The notes under the pieces were generated by a model. That model searched no databases, was not told the DNA's origin, and saw only the letters and a list, made by a program, of their open reading frames with translations. Source: Paraburkholderia sp. UYCP14C (GTDB lineage: Bacteria > Pseudomonadota > Gammaproteobacteria > Burkholderiales > Burkholderiaceae). From it: 64,000 bases of DNA. Shown here piece by piece: positions 30,592 through 39,899 of this stretch. The translations under genes and the position numbers were made by a program. Where the stretch lies: assembly GCF_004197395.1 (NCBI RefSeq), contig NZ_SELS01000004.1:228243-292242 (forward strand), written 5' to 3'. Within the stretch, counting starts at the first letter, position 1. Every line of letters begins with the position of its first letter.

Positions 30592-31305
30592 ATGACGATG
30601 TCCGTGAAGAAAGCGATGATTTTCGCCGCGGGCCGCGGCGAGCGCATGCGTCCGTTGACCGACGCCTGCCCGAAGCCCTTGCTCGAAGTGGGCGGCAAGC
30701 CGCTGATCGTGTGGCAGATCGAACGGCTCGCGCGGGCCGGCATCCGTAGCATCGTGATCAATCATGCGTGGCTCGGCGCGCAGCTCGAAGCCGCGCTCGG
30801 CGACGGTTCGCGCTGGCAGGTCGAGCTGCGCTACTCGCCCGAGCACGAGGCGCTGGAGACTGCGGGCGGGATCGCGCAGGCGCTGCCGCTACTGAGCGAC
30901 GACGGCGCGGATCACGTGTTCGTCGCGGTGGCCGGCGACGTCTACACCGACTACGACTACGCCGCGCTGCACGCGCATGCCGGCACGCTGCAAGCGCTGC
31001 CCGAGCCCGGCATGCATCTGGTGATGGTGCCGAACCCGCCGTTTCACCCGAACGGCGACTTTGGCCTCGTCGACGGCGTGCTGTCGCTCGACACGCAGCC
31101 GCGCCTCACGTTCGGCAGTTTCGGGCTGTACGACACGAGGATGTTCCGCGATCTGCCGCGCGGCACGCGGCGCGCGCTGAGCCCGTACTACCGCGAGACG
31201 ATCGCGCGCGGGCTCGCGAGCGGCGAGGTGTATGAAGGCTTGTGGGAGAACGTCGGCACGCGGGCGCAGCTGGAAGCGCTCGATCGGCTGTTGCGGGCGC
31301 GCTGA
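30592..31305 (+). CDS. murU: N-acetylmuramate alpha-1-phosphate uridylyltransferase MurU
   Basis: A 237-residue sugar-phosphate nucleotidyltransferase. KKAMIFAAGRGERMRPLTD near the N-terminus is the nucleotide-binding loop (with Glu where Thr is commonest), KPLLEVGGKPLIVWQ follows, and GDVYTDYD holds the metal-binding Asp. Partnered with AmgK it completes the MurNAc salvage route. The start codon may be 30592 or 30598 (ATGACGATG). The next gene is convergent. Confidence 0.92.
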   Translation: MTMSVKKAMIFAAGRGERMRPLTDACPKPLLEVGGKPLIVWQIERLARAGIRSIVINHAWLGAQLEAALGDGSRWQVELRYSPEHEALETAGGIAQALPLLSDDGADHVFVAVAGDVYTDYDYAALHAHAGTLQALPEPGMHLVMVPNPPFHPNGDFGLVDGVLSLDTQPRLTFGSFGLYDTRMFRDLPRGTRRALSPYYRETIARGLASGEVYEGLWENVGTRAQLEALDRLLRAR

Positions 31306-31384
31306 GTCGATCGCGCGCCGCGGCGGGACTGAAGCGGCGGGAGCCGTCTTGCGCCGCGCGCAGCTTCACCCGGCGGCTGGCCCG

Positions 31385-33283
31385 CTACTTCGCCGCGCTC
31401 TCGCCGGCACCCACTGCTTCCGCCCTTTCCACCGCATCGGTGGTCTGCGCGGCGCGCTGCTGCAACGCCCACATCTGCGCGAACAGGCCGTTCGCGCGCA
31501 ACAGCTCGGCGTGCGTACCGCGTTCGACGATGCGCCCCTTGTCCATCACGATGATCTGCTGTGCGTGCACGACCGTCGATAGCCGGTGCGCGATGATCAG
31601 CGTCGTGCGTTCGCGCGCGATCTGATCGAGCTCGTGCTGGATCGCGCGCTCGGAGCGGGAATCGAGCGCGGACGTCGCTTCGTCGAACAGCAGGATCGGC
31701 GGATTCTTCAGGATGGTCCGCGCGATCGCGACGCGCTGCTTTTCGCCGCCCGAGAGCTTGAGCCCGCGCTCGCCGACCGGCGTGTCGTAGCCCTTCGGCA
31801 GACTCTCGATGAACTCGTGGATATGCGCGGCGCGCGCCGCCGCGATCACTTCGTCGCGCGTCGCCGACGGCCGGCCGTACGCGATGTTGTAATAGATCGA
31901 GTCGTTGAACAGCACGGTGTCCTGCGGCACGATGCCGATCGACGCGCGCAGCGAATCCTGCGTGACGTCGCGAATATCCTGTCCGTCGATACGGATCGCG
32001 CCGCCCGTCGCGCGGTCGAGATCGTAGAAGCGGAACAGCAGCCGCGCGAGCGTCGACTTGCCCGAGCCGCTGTGGCCGACCACCGCCGTCGTGGTGCCGG
32101 CCGCGATCGTGAAGCTCACGTCGTGCAGAATCTGGCGTGAAGCCTCGTAAGCAAAGCTCACGTCGTCGAAGCGCACCTGTGCGCCGGTGACCTGCAAGGC
32201 GGTCGCATTCGGCGCGTCGGGCACTTCCTGCGGCGCGCCGAGCAGCGAGAACATGCGGTCCATGTCGGTCAGGCTCTGCTTCAGCTCGCGATACACCACC
32301 CCGAGAAAATTCAGCGGGATATACAGCTGCAGCATGAACGTGTTGATCAGCACCAGGTCGCCGAGCGTCAGGCGCCCCGCCATCACGCCCTGGGTCGCGC
32401 GCCACAGGATGAACACGAGCCCCGTGCCGATGATCGCCTGCTGCCCGAAGTTCAGCGCCGACAGCGAGCGCTGCGACTTGATCGCCGCCGCGCGATAGCG
32501 CTTCAGGTTCTCGTCGTAACGGCTCGCTTCCCACTCCTCGTTGCCGAAGTACTTGACGGTCTCGTAGTTGAGCAGCGAGTCGATCGCGCGCGAATTCGCC
32601 TTCGAATCGAGCTCGTTCATCGTGCGGCGAAAGTGCGTGCGCCACTCGGTGACCTTCACCGTGAACGCGATGTACACCGCGAGCGCGATGAACGTGACGA
32701 TCGCGTAATAGGCCTCGTACTTGACGACGAAAAAGCCGAGCACGAGACCGACTTCGACGAGTGTCGGCAGGATGCTGTACAGCGAATAGGAAATCAGCTG
32801 CGTGATGCCGCGCGTGCCGCGTTCGATATCGCGCGACATGCCGCCCGTCTGCCGCTCCAGATGAAAGCGCAGCGACAGCCCGTGCAGATGGCGGAACACC
32901 TTCAGCGCGAGCTGACGCACCGCGCTTTCGGTCACCTTCGAGAACAGGATCTCGCGCAGCTCGGTGAAGAACGACGTGGACAGCCTCACCACCGCATACG
33001 CGACCACCAGCAAGCCGACGCCGCCGAGCAGCACGATGCCGGGCGCGTCATGGGCGCGGCCGAGCGCGGTCAGATGCTGGACCGACGCGAGACTGTCGAC
33101 GATGCGCTTCATCACGATCGGCACGCCGAGGTTGGCGACCTTCGCGCCGATCAGGCAACTGAGCGCGAAGCCGACTCGCCATTTGTAGGTGGCAAGGTAC
33201 GGCAGCAGCGACAGGATCGTCTGCCAGTCGTTGCGGGGTGCGGTGGAAATCGGCGAGGGTTCGGACGAAGGGGCGCGGCGCAT
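31385..33283 (-). CDS. ABC exporter, fused permease/ATPase (Atm1/HMT1-type)
   Basis: A 632-residue half-transporter with six transmembrane helices (residues ~45-345) and a C-terminal nucleotide-binding domain: Walker A GHSGSGKSTLARL, signature LSGGEKQR, Walker [17 protein letters not shown] and an H-loop in IIAHRLSTV. RMVDSL-like (KRIVDSLASVQHL) and RDIERGTRGI segments match the Atm1/ABCB7 group, which exports glutathione-linked sulfur or metal compounds. The start at 33283 lacks a clear ribosome site; the frame is open to 33412, so the N-terminus is uncertain. It is divergent from the thioesterase gene. Confidence 0.9.
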   Translation of the reverse strand: MRRAPSSEPSPISTAPRNDWQTILSLLPYLATYKWRVGFALSCLIGAKVANLGVPIVMKRIVDSLASVQHLTALGRAHDAPGIVLLGGVGLLVVAYAVVRLSTSFFTELREILFSKVTESAVRQLALKVFRHLHGLSLRFHLERQTGGMSRDIERGTRGITQLISYSLYSILPTLVEVGLVLGFFVVKYEAYYAIVTFIALAVYIAFTVKVTEWRTHFRRTMNELDSKANSRAIDSLLNYETVKYFGNEEWEASRYDENLKRYRAAAIKSQRSLSALNFGQQAIIGTGLVFILWRATQGVMAGRLTLGDLVLINTFMLQLYIPLNFLGVVYRELKQSLTDMDRMFSLLGAPQEVPDAPNATALQVTGAQVRFDDVSFAYEASRQILHDVSFTIAAGTTTAVVGHSGSGKSTLARLLFRFYDLDRATGGAIRIDGQDIRDVTQDSLRASIGIVPQDTVLFNDSIYYNIAYGRPSATRDEVIAAARAAHIHEFIESLPKGYDTPVGERGLKLSGGEKQRVAIARTILKNPPILLFDEATSALDSRSERAIQHELDQIARERTTLIIAHRLSTVVHAQQIIVMDKGRIVERGTHAELLRANGLFAQMWALQQRAAQTTDAVERAEAVGAGESAAK

Positions 33284-33557
33284 AAATCGTGGGGAGAGTA
33301 TGGAACTGCCGGAGTTCGCAGCGGCGCGTGGTTCGCGCGCTTCGCTGGGCGCTTTCCCGTACAATTCCTGATCTTTGTATTGTCGCAGAAGCCGGCTGGC
33401 GGCGCTTTGCATGGGCTTTGCGGACCGCCGCCCGCGTGACGCGTTCGCGGCACCATCGCGGTGCCTTTATCGCCCACCCGCGCCCGCGCTCGAGCCGGTC
33501 GAGCCAATACGTCAATGCGCGCCAGCGTGCGCGAACACGTTTCCCAAGGATGTCCCG

Positions 33558-33953
33558 ATGACCGATCTTCTTCAACTGCCGTCCAAGCCTTGCGCGCTGC
33601 GCGTGATGCCGCAGCCCTCGGACGCGAACATTCACGGCGACGTGTTCGGCGGCTGGATCATGGCGCAGGTCGACATCGCCGGCTCGATTCCGGCAAGCCG
33701 TCGCGCGAACGGCCGCGTCGCGACGATCGCGGTCAATTCGTTCCTGTTCAAGCAGCCGGTGTTCGTCGGCGATCTGCTGAGCTTTTACGCGGATATCGTG
33801 AAGACCGGCAATACGTCGGTGACGGTGTCGGTCGAGGTCTACGCGCAGCGGATGAGCCTCGCGCAGGAAGTCGTCAAAGTCACCGAAGCGATCCTCACCT
33901 ACGTCGCCACCGACAGCGACCGCCGTCCGCGCGCGCTGCCCGTGCTGGACTGA
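33558..33953 (+). CDS. Acyl-CoA thioesterase (YciA-like hotdog fold)
   Basis: A 131-residue hotdog thioesterase. ANIHGDVFGGWIMAQVDIAG holds the conserved N-x-HG-D-x-FGGW...D motif with the catalytic Asp, and VNSFLFKQPVFVGDLL and VEVYAQRM follow the YciA/BACH pattern. ATG 33558 has AAGGA 8 bases upstream. Members hydrolyse short- to medium-chain acyl-CoA. The next gene, a GST, follows 122 bases later on the same strand. Confidence 0.92.
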   Translation: MTDLLQLPSKPCALRVMPQPSDANIHGDVFGGWIMAQVDIAGSIPASRRANGRVATIAVNSFLFKQPVFVGDLLSFYADIVKTGNTSVTVSVEVYAQRMSLAQEVVKVTEAILTYVATDSDRRPRALPVLD

Positions 33954-34075
33954 GTCTGCGAGGATGCTTAAGCTAGCGGTTCCAAGCGTCACGCGCCGCG
34001 CCGCCAGCTAGCCGATTCAGCCGATCAGCGCACGAGGCCCGGGCGCCCGATAGTCGTTCTTCTAATGGAAACGAG

Positions 34076-34687
34076 ATGAAACTGATCGGAATGCTCGACT
34101 CGCCCTACGTGCGGCGCGTCGCCATCTGCATGAAACTGCTCGCGCTCGAGTTCGAACACGAGTCCCTTTCGGTATTCCGCACCTACGACCAGTTCGCGAA
34201 GATCAATCCGGTCGTCAAGGCGCCGACGCTCGTCGCCGACAACGGCGCGGTTCTGATGGACTCGACGGTGATCCTGCAGTATCTGGCGACGCTCGCCGGT
34301 CCCACCCCGCTGTTCCCAACCCAAGCCGACGCGGCGTTGCGCGCCGCGCGTCTGACGGGTCTCGCGCTCGCCGCGTGCGAAAAGAGCGTGCAGATCGTCT
34401 ATGAGCGCAATCTGCGGCCTCAGGACAAGCAGCACGAACCGTGGGTCGAGCGCGTACGTACGCAACTGCTCGCCGCCTACGCCGAACTCGAACGCGAGCT
34501 GGGCGAAGGACCGTTGCCCGATACGCAGCAGCAGTTCAGCGCCGCGGACGTGGCCGTCGCCGTCGCGTGGCAGTTCACGCACATGATGCTGCCGGAGATG
34601 ATCAGCAAGGCCGATCATCCGCGGCTCGAAAAATTTTCCGCATTCGCGGAAAGCCTGCCGGTGTTCAAGGACACGCCGGCGGAGTGA
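34076..34687 (+). CDS. Glutathione S-transferase family protein
   Basis: A 203-residue protein. The N-terminal thioredoxin-like domain (MKLIGMLDSPYVRRVAICMKLL) has KAPTLVADNGAVLMDSTVILQYL, where the cis-Pro and the Asp-Ser glutathione-binding pair lie, followed by an all-helical C-terminal domain. Ser9 in SPYVRR is the likely glutathione-activating residue. The substrate is unknown. It is followed by a strong bidirectional terminator. Confidence 0.9.
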   Translation: MKLIGMLDSPYVRRVAICMKLLALEFEHESLSVFRTYDQFAKINPVVKAPTLVADNGAVLMDSTVILQYLATLAGPTPLFPTQADAALRAARLTGLALAACEKSVQIVYERNLRPQDKQHEPWVERVRTQLLAAYAELERELGEGPLPDTQQQFSAADVAVAVAWQFTHMMLPEMISKADHPRLEKFSAFAESLPVFKDTPAE

Positions 34688-34716
34688 GCGGCATTTTCTG
34701 CGATCCTTGACACGAA

Positions 34717-34746
34717 ACAGGGCGCCGCGCGGCGCCCTGTTTTTTT
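34717..34746. terminator. Intrinsic terminator after the GST gene
   Basis: ACAGGGCGCC (34717-34726) pairs with GGCGCCCTGT (34731-34740) around GCGC, followed by a T-run (34740-34746). The preceding AAA allows some function on the other strand. It lies between two convergent genes (GST and the GGDEF-EAL gene) and can serve both. Confidence 0.9.
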
Positions 34747-34759
34747 CGCTATCGCGGTC

Positions 34760-37700
34760 TCACACGGGCTCCAGCTCCCGCACCAGGCCGCCGTGCAGCA
34801 GCTCGGAAATCGCTTCCGTCGATAGCGGCTTGGCGAAATAGAAGCCCTGCATTTCGTCGCAAGCGCGTTCCCTCAGGAAGTCGAGTTGCGCGGACGTTTC
34901 CACTCCCTCGGCGATCACCTGCAGCTTCAGCGAATGCGCGAGTGCGATGATCGCCGACGTGATCGTCTCGTCGTCGCCCGACACGCCGATATCCGACACG
35001 AACGAGCGGTCGATCTTCAGGCGGTCCACCGGGAAGCGCTTCAGATAGCTGAGGCTCGAATAGCCGGTGCCGAAGTCGTCGATCGCGAGACCGATGCCGA
35101 GCGAGTGCAGCTCGTTCAACATCGACACCGCTTCTTCAGCGTTGCGCATGATCGTGCTTTCGGTCAGCTCGAGTTCGAGGTACTTCGGTTCGAGCCCGGT
35201 CTCGTCGAGCACCTGCATCACGAGCTTCGCGATGTTGCGCTGCTGGAACACGCGCGCCGACAGATTCACCGATACGCGCGCGGGCGGCAAGCCCTGATCC
35301 TGCCACGCCTTGTTCTGGCGACACGCCTCGCGCAGCACCCACTCCGACAGCGGTCCGATCAGCCCGCTTTCCTCGGCGAGCGGAATGAACGACGACGGCG
35401 GCACCAGCCCGACCTCGGGATCGTGCCAGCGCACCAGCGCCTCGATGCCGACGATCTGTCCGCTGCCGATATCGACCTGCGGCTGATAGTGCAGCAGGAA
35501 CTCGTTGTCGCGCAGCGCGCGGCGCAGGCGTCGTTCGAGATTCAGGCGCGCGCCCGCGCTCGCGTTCATCTCCGGCTGATAGAACTGGAACGTGTTGCGG
35601 CCCATGTCCTTGGCGCGGTACATCGCGACGTCGGCCTTCTTCATCAGCGTTTCGGCATCGTCGCCGTCCTGCGGGAACAGGCTCGCGCCCATGCTGCAGC
35701 CGACGTACAGCTCGGTGCCGTCGAGCCACACCGGCTCGGCGATCGACGTGCGCACGCGCTCCATCCACGTGATCAGCGACTGCTCGTCGACGGTGTCGGT
35801 CATCACGATCACGAACTCGTCGCCGCCGTGACGCGCGACCGTGTCGCTGTTGCGCGAGCAGCGCGCGAGCCGTTCGGCGACCACGCCGAGCAGCCGGTCG
35901 CCGACGCTATGGCCGAGGCTGTCGTTGACGTTCTTGAAGCCGTCGAGATCGAGGAACACGACCGCGACGCCCGTGTGATGCCGCTGCGCGACGACGAGCG
36001 CATGTTCGAGCCGGTCGCGCAGCAGATTGCGGTTCGGCAGCCGCGTGAGGCCGTCGTAGTTGGCCTGGTATTCGAGCTGCTCCTGATAGCGGATCAGCTC
36101 GGTCACGTCGTTGATGACGCCGATATGATGGGTGATCACGCCTTCCGCGTTCGGCACCGGCGCGATGAACAGCTGATTCCAGAACAGCGCGCCGTCCTTG
36201 CGATAGTTGCGCACCACCGCGCTGACCTCGCGATTCGCCGCGAGCGCCTCGCGGATCAACGCGACGCCCTCCTGGTCACGGTCGTCGCGTTGCAGCACGC
36301 GGCAGTCGTGGCCGATCACCTCGGCCGGATCGTAGCCTGTGATGCGCATGAACGCCGGATTCACGTATTCGATCAGATTGCCCGACGGCGACGGCGCGGT
36401 GATCAGGATCGCGTTGACGCTCGCGTCGAGCGCACGGCTTTGCAGACGCAGCGCGAGATCGGCGCGCTTGCGCTCGGTGATGTCGGTGTACGAACCGAGC
36501 ACGCCGATCACCTGGCCGTCGCCGTCGGTGAACGGCAGCTTGCTCGTGACCGTCGTGCGATGCACGCCGTCGATCACGAAGTCGACCTCGAAGTTCATCT
36601 TCGGCACGCCGGTGCCCGCGACTTCGCGATCGTGGTCGGTCAGCAGACCGGCGAACGCGCGCCACGGCAAATCGGCGTCGCTCTTGCCGACCACCTGTTC
36701 GGGATACGCGAGCCCCGCGTCGCGCGCGAACGCCATGTTGCAGCCCAGATAGCGCGAGTTCAGATCCTTCCAGAAGATCCGTTGCGGGATGTTGTCGATC
36801 ACTGCTTCGAGCATCTGATTCGAGCGCAGCGCTTCGGCTTCGGCGTTGATCTGGTCGGTCACGTCGTCCGCCAGCACGAACGCGGCGTCGCGGCCCATGA
36901 AACTCAGCGCGTGATACGACACATTGACGCTGATGATCGAGCCGTCCTTGCGCCGATGCCGCCAGATGCCCGCCATCGTGTGGCTCTGGCGCAGGTCCGC
37001 GCTGCGCCGCAGATGTCTCTCGAGGCGCTCGACTTCGGAGTTCGGTCGGATCGCGCGGATCGTCATGCCGAGAAACTCGCCTTCCGTGTAGCCGTATTGC
37101 TGGATCGCGGCCGCGTTGACGGCGAGAAAGCGCAGCGTATCGCGATCGAAGATGTACATCGGCACCGTGTGATCGTCGAACAGGCCGCGAAAACGATCGT
37201 CGTTGCGCCCCAGCGCGCGGGCGCTGCGCAGCTTTTCGCGCGCGCTGTTCTCGCGCACGCCGAACGTGAGCATCAGCAGCGCGCTGCCGGTGAGTATCGT
37301 CACGAGCAGCACGAACATCGCGCGCTCGCTGTCGCTCGACGATGCCGCGAGCGAAGTCTGCAACGAGCGGCTTTCGTCGCTGCGCAAGCTGGCGAGCGCG
37401 GCTTCGACGCGTTCTAGCGCGGGGGCGAGATGCGGGATTGACCGGGCGGGGTCGAGGGAGGCGTCGACTGGCGCGTCGAGGGGAGCCGCGCCCGGTGCTT
37501 CGGTCGATGACGCGCCGGCCACACTCGATGCCGCACTGGCCACGGCGGGCATGTGGGTCGCGCTATTGCGCAGCGTGTCCTCGAGATCGTGCTGCAACGC
37601 GTGCCGCGCCGCGCTCAGGCTGGCGAGCGCCCCCAACATGTCCGGCTCGCTCGCGAGCTCGTCGCGCAGTGCTTGCTCGCGGCTCGCGAGTGGGTTCGTC

Positions 37701-37948
37701 ATCGAAGCGGCCGCGTCGGGCGGCACCGGCTTGCCCGATTCCTTCAGGCGCTGCAGCGCGGCGAGACCGTTATCGAGCGCGGCGTGATACGCATCGAGGT
37801 TCTGGCGCACGCTGGTCGAGCGCAGCAGGCGCGCATCGACGGCACGCTGCCCGCAAATCTGCGTGTACGCGACGAACGCGTTTGCACCGACCGCGACCAC
37901 CACGACCGCTATATTGATCAGCAGTCGCTTCGACAAAAAAGGATTCAT
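34760..37948 (-). CDS. Membrane-anchored PAS-GGDEF-EAL cyclic-di-GMP signalling protein
   Basis: A 1062-residue protein. A first membrane helix (residues ~9-29) and a second near 212-233 bracket a ~180-residue periplasmic region rich in Ala/Ser. Three PAS domains follow (~250-370, 385-500, 505-625). The cyclase domain has GGDEF at 708-712 with an inhibitory I-site RNSD five residues before it, and the phosphodiesterase domain starts with EAL at 836-838 and includes [10 protein letters not shown]. Both motifs are intact, so it may make and break c-di-GMP. The signal is unknown. No partner gene is adjacent. Confidence 0.95.
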   Translation of the reverse strand: MNPFLSKRLLINIAVVVVAVGANAFVAYTQICGQRAVDARLLRSTSVRQNLDAYHAALDNGLAALQRLKESGKPVPPDAAASMTNPLASREQALRDELASEPDMLGALASLSAARHALQHDLEDTLRNSATHMPAVASAASSVAGASSTEAPGAAPLDAPVDASLDPARSIPHLAPALERVEAALASLRSDESRSLQTSLAASSSDSERAMFVLLVTILTGSALLMLTFGVRENSAREKLRSARALGRNDDRFRGLFDDHTVPMYIFDRDTLRFLAVNAAAIQQYGYTEGEFLGMTIRAIRPNSEVERLERHLRRSADLRQSHTMAGIWRHRRKDGSIISVNVSYHALSFMGRDAAFVLADDVTDQINAEAEALRSNQMLEAVIDNIPQRIFWKDLNSRYLGCNMAFARDAGLAYPEQVVGKSDADLPWRAFAGLLTDHDREVAGTGVPKMNFEVDFVIDGVHRTTVTSKLPFTDGDGQVIGVLGSYTDITERKRADLALRLQSRALDASVNAILITAPSPSGNLIEYVNPAFMRITGYDPAEVIGHDCRVLQRDDRDQEGVALIREALAANREVSAVVRNYRKDGALFWNQLFIAPVPNAEGVITHHIGVINDVTELIRYQEQLEYQANYDGLTRLPNRNLLRDRLEHALVVAQRHHTGVAVVFLDLDGFKNVNDSLGHSVGDRLLGVVAERLARCSRNSDTVARHGGDEFVIVMTDTVDEQSLITWMERVRTSIAEPVWLDGTELYVGCSMGASLFPQDGDDAETLMKKADVAMYRAKDMGRNTFQFYQPEMNASAGARLNLERRLRRALRDNEFLLHYQPQVDIGSGQIVGIEALVRWHDPEVGLVPPSSFIPLAEESGLIGPLSEWVLREACRQNKAWQDQGLPPARVSVNLSARVFQQRNIAKLVMQVLDETGLEPKYLELELTESTIMRNAEEAVSMLNELHSLGIGLAIDDFGTGYSSLSYLKRFPVDRLKIDRSFVSDIGVSGDDETITSAIIALAHSLKLQVIAEGVETSAQLDFLRERACDEMQGFYFAKPLSTEAISELLHGGLVRELEPV

Positions 37949-38311
37949 GGGTTCCGAACGTCAATCGTTCCGAGGGCGGGAAAGCGCGCTCGCTGTCGGT
38001 GCTCCGGCCGCATCGATGCAAGACTTTTACGCGCCAACCTTTGGATATCGGCAGCGACCTGAAGCGGGTTGAGGGTCGGCGTGAAAAAAATCTGAGGATT
38101 GGGGGGAAGGCTGCGGGTTGGTGGGACGTATGGGTGGGGGCGTCTGGGTAGGGGCGTCTGGGTGGGGGCGTCTGAGTGCAGGCGCCTGGCGGGGTGACTT
38201 GCCTGAAGGTGACTTGCTCGAGGGTGTCTGGGTGGACTTGCTTGGCCGGCCGTACCTAGCCGGCCGTACCTAGCCGGCCGCACCTAGCCGGCCGCACCTA
38301 GCCGGCCGCAC
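37949..38311. other. Intergenic region with tandem repeats
   Basis: 363 bases between the start of the GGDEF-EAL gene and the stop of the nitrate-reductase-associated gene. The part near 37949-38100 should hold the promoter of the GGDEF-EAL gene, though none is obvious. From 38132 on it consists mostly of two short-period arrays (38132-38187 and 38245-38326) joined by degenerate copies around GGTGACTTGC. I see no coding potential. Confidence 0.6.
38132..38187. repeat. 14-bp G-rich tandem array, four copies
   Basis: Units are GGGTGGGGGCGTCT (38132-38145), GGGTAGGGGCGTCT (38146-38159), GGGTGGGGGCGTCT (38160-38173) and a degenerate GAGTGCAGGCGCCT (38174-38187). The plus strand has several G-runs of 4-5, so a G-quadruplex is conceivable. 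Weaker related copies continue to about 38245. Confidence 0.85.
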
Positions 38312-38326
38312 CTAGCCGGCCGCACC
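38245..38326. repeat. 14-bp tandem array, five copies plus a partial
   Basis: The unit GCCGGCCGTACCTA (38245-38258, 38259-38272) changes to GCCGGCCGCACCTA for the next three copies (38273-38314), and a 12-base partial copy ends at 38326. Each unit carries the palindrome CGGCCG, and CTAG forms at the joints. The array runs into the 3' end of the neighbouring gene, whose stop codon lies in the last full unit. Confidence 0.92.
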
Positions 38327-38788
38327 AAATTCCTTCATCGCCGGCACGAAATCGTGGTTCGCCTCGGGCTTGCGTGACAGCTTCGCCAGCACATAGCGCT
38401 TGAATGGATCGAGCTCGGCCCAGCGCGCAACGCTCGGCGCGACGAGACCGGCCAACCCCGCCTGGTGGGCGACATCGTCGGGCACGCTGTCGGTTTGACG
38501 CCAGGCCGGCGACTCCTCCGGCGTGAACCACTCCGGTTCGATGTTCGCGTGCGTGCGCAGCATTTCGAACAGCGCGTGATCGAAATTCGGTTCGATCTGC
38601 GTGTCTTCTTCGACCGGGAAACGCGCGAGCAGCTTGCGGTCTTCGAGCGGCAGTTGCTGCCACTGCGCAAGCGAGATGCGCAGCCCGAAACGGTCGAGAT
38701 TGAAGCGCACCGACATCGGGATATAAGTGAAATTCTCCGAAGACGCGACTTCGAAGTCGAACAGAAGCGGTGCTTCGTTGAGTCCCAT
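38312..38788 (-). CDS. Nitrate-reductase-associated protein
   Basis: A 158-residue protein with FDFEVASSENFTYIPMSVRFNLD (split at SSEN), ISLAQWQQLPLEDRKLL and DPFKRYVLAKLSRK, which I recognise as the small family annotated as nitrate-reductase-associated proteins. The biochemical role is not established. It faces fdhD, a factor for molybdenum-dependent formate dehydrogenase, across 159 bases, a context that fits molybdoenzyme maturation. The last residues (GAAG) and the stop codon are written by the 14-bp repeat array. Confidence 0.75.
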   Translation of the reverse strand: MGLNEAPLLFDFEVASSENFTYIPMSVRFNLDRFGLRISLAQWQQLPLEDRKLLARFPVEEDTQIEPNFDHALFEMLRTHANIEPEWFTPEESPAWRQTDSVPDDVAHQAGLAGLVAPSVARWAELDPFKRYVLAKLSRKPEANHDFVPAMKEFGAAG

Positions 38789-38947
38789 GTCAGTGCTCCT
38801 TGTCGGTGGCGGACAGCGTGCGGGCGTCGCTTGAGGTATTTTAGAACCTTATTCGCGCGGCGGCGCCCCGCGCGGGCGACCGCCGCAAAGCATACGGCAA
38901 GCCCTGCGGACACTTGAACGCGCGGCATGGCACAGGAGTGAAGCAGC

Positions 38948-39832
38948 TTGAACGGACAGGAAAACGGGCACCCAACCGAGCGGGCGAATGGCCAGCCCCA
39001 CGCCCTCGACGGCGACGAACAGCCCGGCGCGGTGCAACTCGAAGTGCGCCGCCATCGCGGCGCGGCGATAGAAACCGCCATCGATCACGTCGGCCAGGAG
39101 TGGCCGGTCGCGCTGGTGTTCAACGGCATCTCGCACGCGGTGATGATGTGCACGCCGCGCGATCTCGAAGCATTCGCGGTCGGCTTTGCGATTTCGGAGG
39201 GCATCGTCGAGCGCGGCAGCGACATCCAGGACATCGAGGTCGAATTGCACGAGCACGGCGAGCTGCCGCATGCCGAGGTGCAATTGCAGGTCGTGCAGCA
39301 GGCGTTCGCCGGTTTGAAGGAAAAGCGCCGCGCGCTCGCCGGACGCACCGGCTGCGGCGTGTGCGGCATCGAAAGCATCGATCTGCTCGATCTGAAACCG
39401 CAGCGTGTACCCGACACCGGCTTTCTGCAACGGCTCGCACCCGATGCGATCGCGCGCGCCGCGCGCGAGCTGCCCGAGCACCAGGCGCTCACGCGTCTGA
39501 CGGGCGGCCTGCACGCGGCCGCGTGGTGCGATGCAAAAGGCGCGATCCGCTACGCGTTCGAGGACGTCGGCCGCCACAACGCGCTGGACAAACTGATCGG
39601 TCGGCTCGTGCTCGATCGCGCGGATACCCGCGACGGCTTCGTGTTTCTGTCGAGCCGCGCGAGCTATGAGCTGGTTCGCAAGGCCGCGCGCGTCGACGTG
39701 CCGATGGTCGCGACGATCTCGGCGCCGTCGTCGCTCGCGATTGCGATCGCGCGCGAGGCAGGCGTGCGGCTCGTGAGCTTCTGTCGCGAAGGCGGCTACG
39801 TCGACTACGACACGTGGCAATCGCAGCCCTGA
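38948..39832 (+). CDS. fdhD: Formate dehydrogenase accessory sulfurtransferase FdhD
   Basis: A 294-residue protein that passes sulfur from IscS to the molybdenum cofactor of formate dehydrogenase. The Cys loop is TGCGVCGIESI (C-x2-C near residue 135), with FEDVGRHNALDKLIG, SSRASYELVRKAARV and EAGVRLVSFCR as further signatures. An in-frame TGA at 38939-38941 bounds the start, and the first candidate is TTG 38948 with AGGAG about 9 bases upstream. The first ATG is far inside the fold, so a TTG start is likely. No formate dehydrogenase genes are in the window. Confidence 0.93.
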   Translation: MNGQENGHPTERANGQPHALDGDEQPGAVQLEVRRHRGAAIETAIDHVGQEWPVALVFNGISHAVMMCTPRDLEAFAVGFAISEGIVERGSDIQDIEVELHEHGELPHAEVQLQVVQQAFAGLKEKRRALAGRTGCGVCGIESIDLLDLKPQRVPDTGFLQRLAPDAIARAARELPEHQALTRLTGGLHAAAWCDAKGAIRYAFEDVGRHNALDKLIGRLVLDRADTRDGFVFLSSRASYELVRKAARVDVPMVATISAPSSLAIAIAREAGVRLVSFCREGGYVDYDTWQSQP

Positions 39833-39899
39833 GCGACTGAAGCGGCGAAGCGAAGGTTCACGGCCAACGGCCCCGAATCGCGCCGGCGCCGCACGTGCC

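Noticed and set aside
34886-37417. An 843-codon open frame antisense to the GGDEF-EAL gene
   Set aside because: Low-complexity Arg/His/Asp-rich product; the opposite strand carries intact catalytic motifs.
38132-38326. CRISPR array
   Set aside because: Repeats are 14 bp, directly abutting with no spacers, and there are no cas genes in the window.
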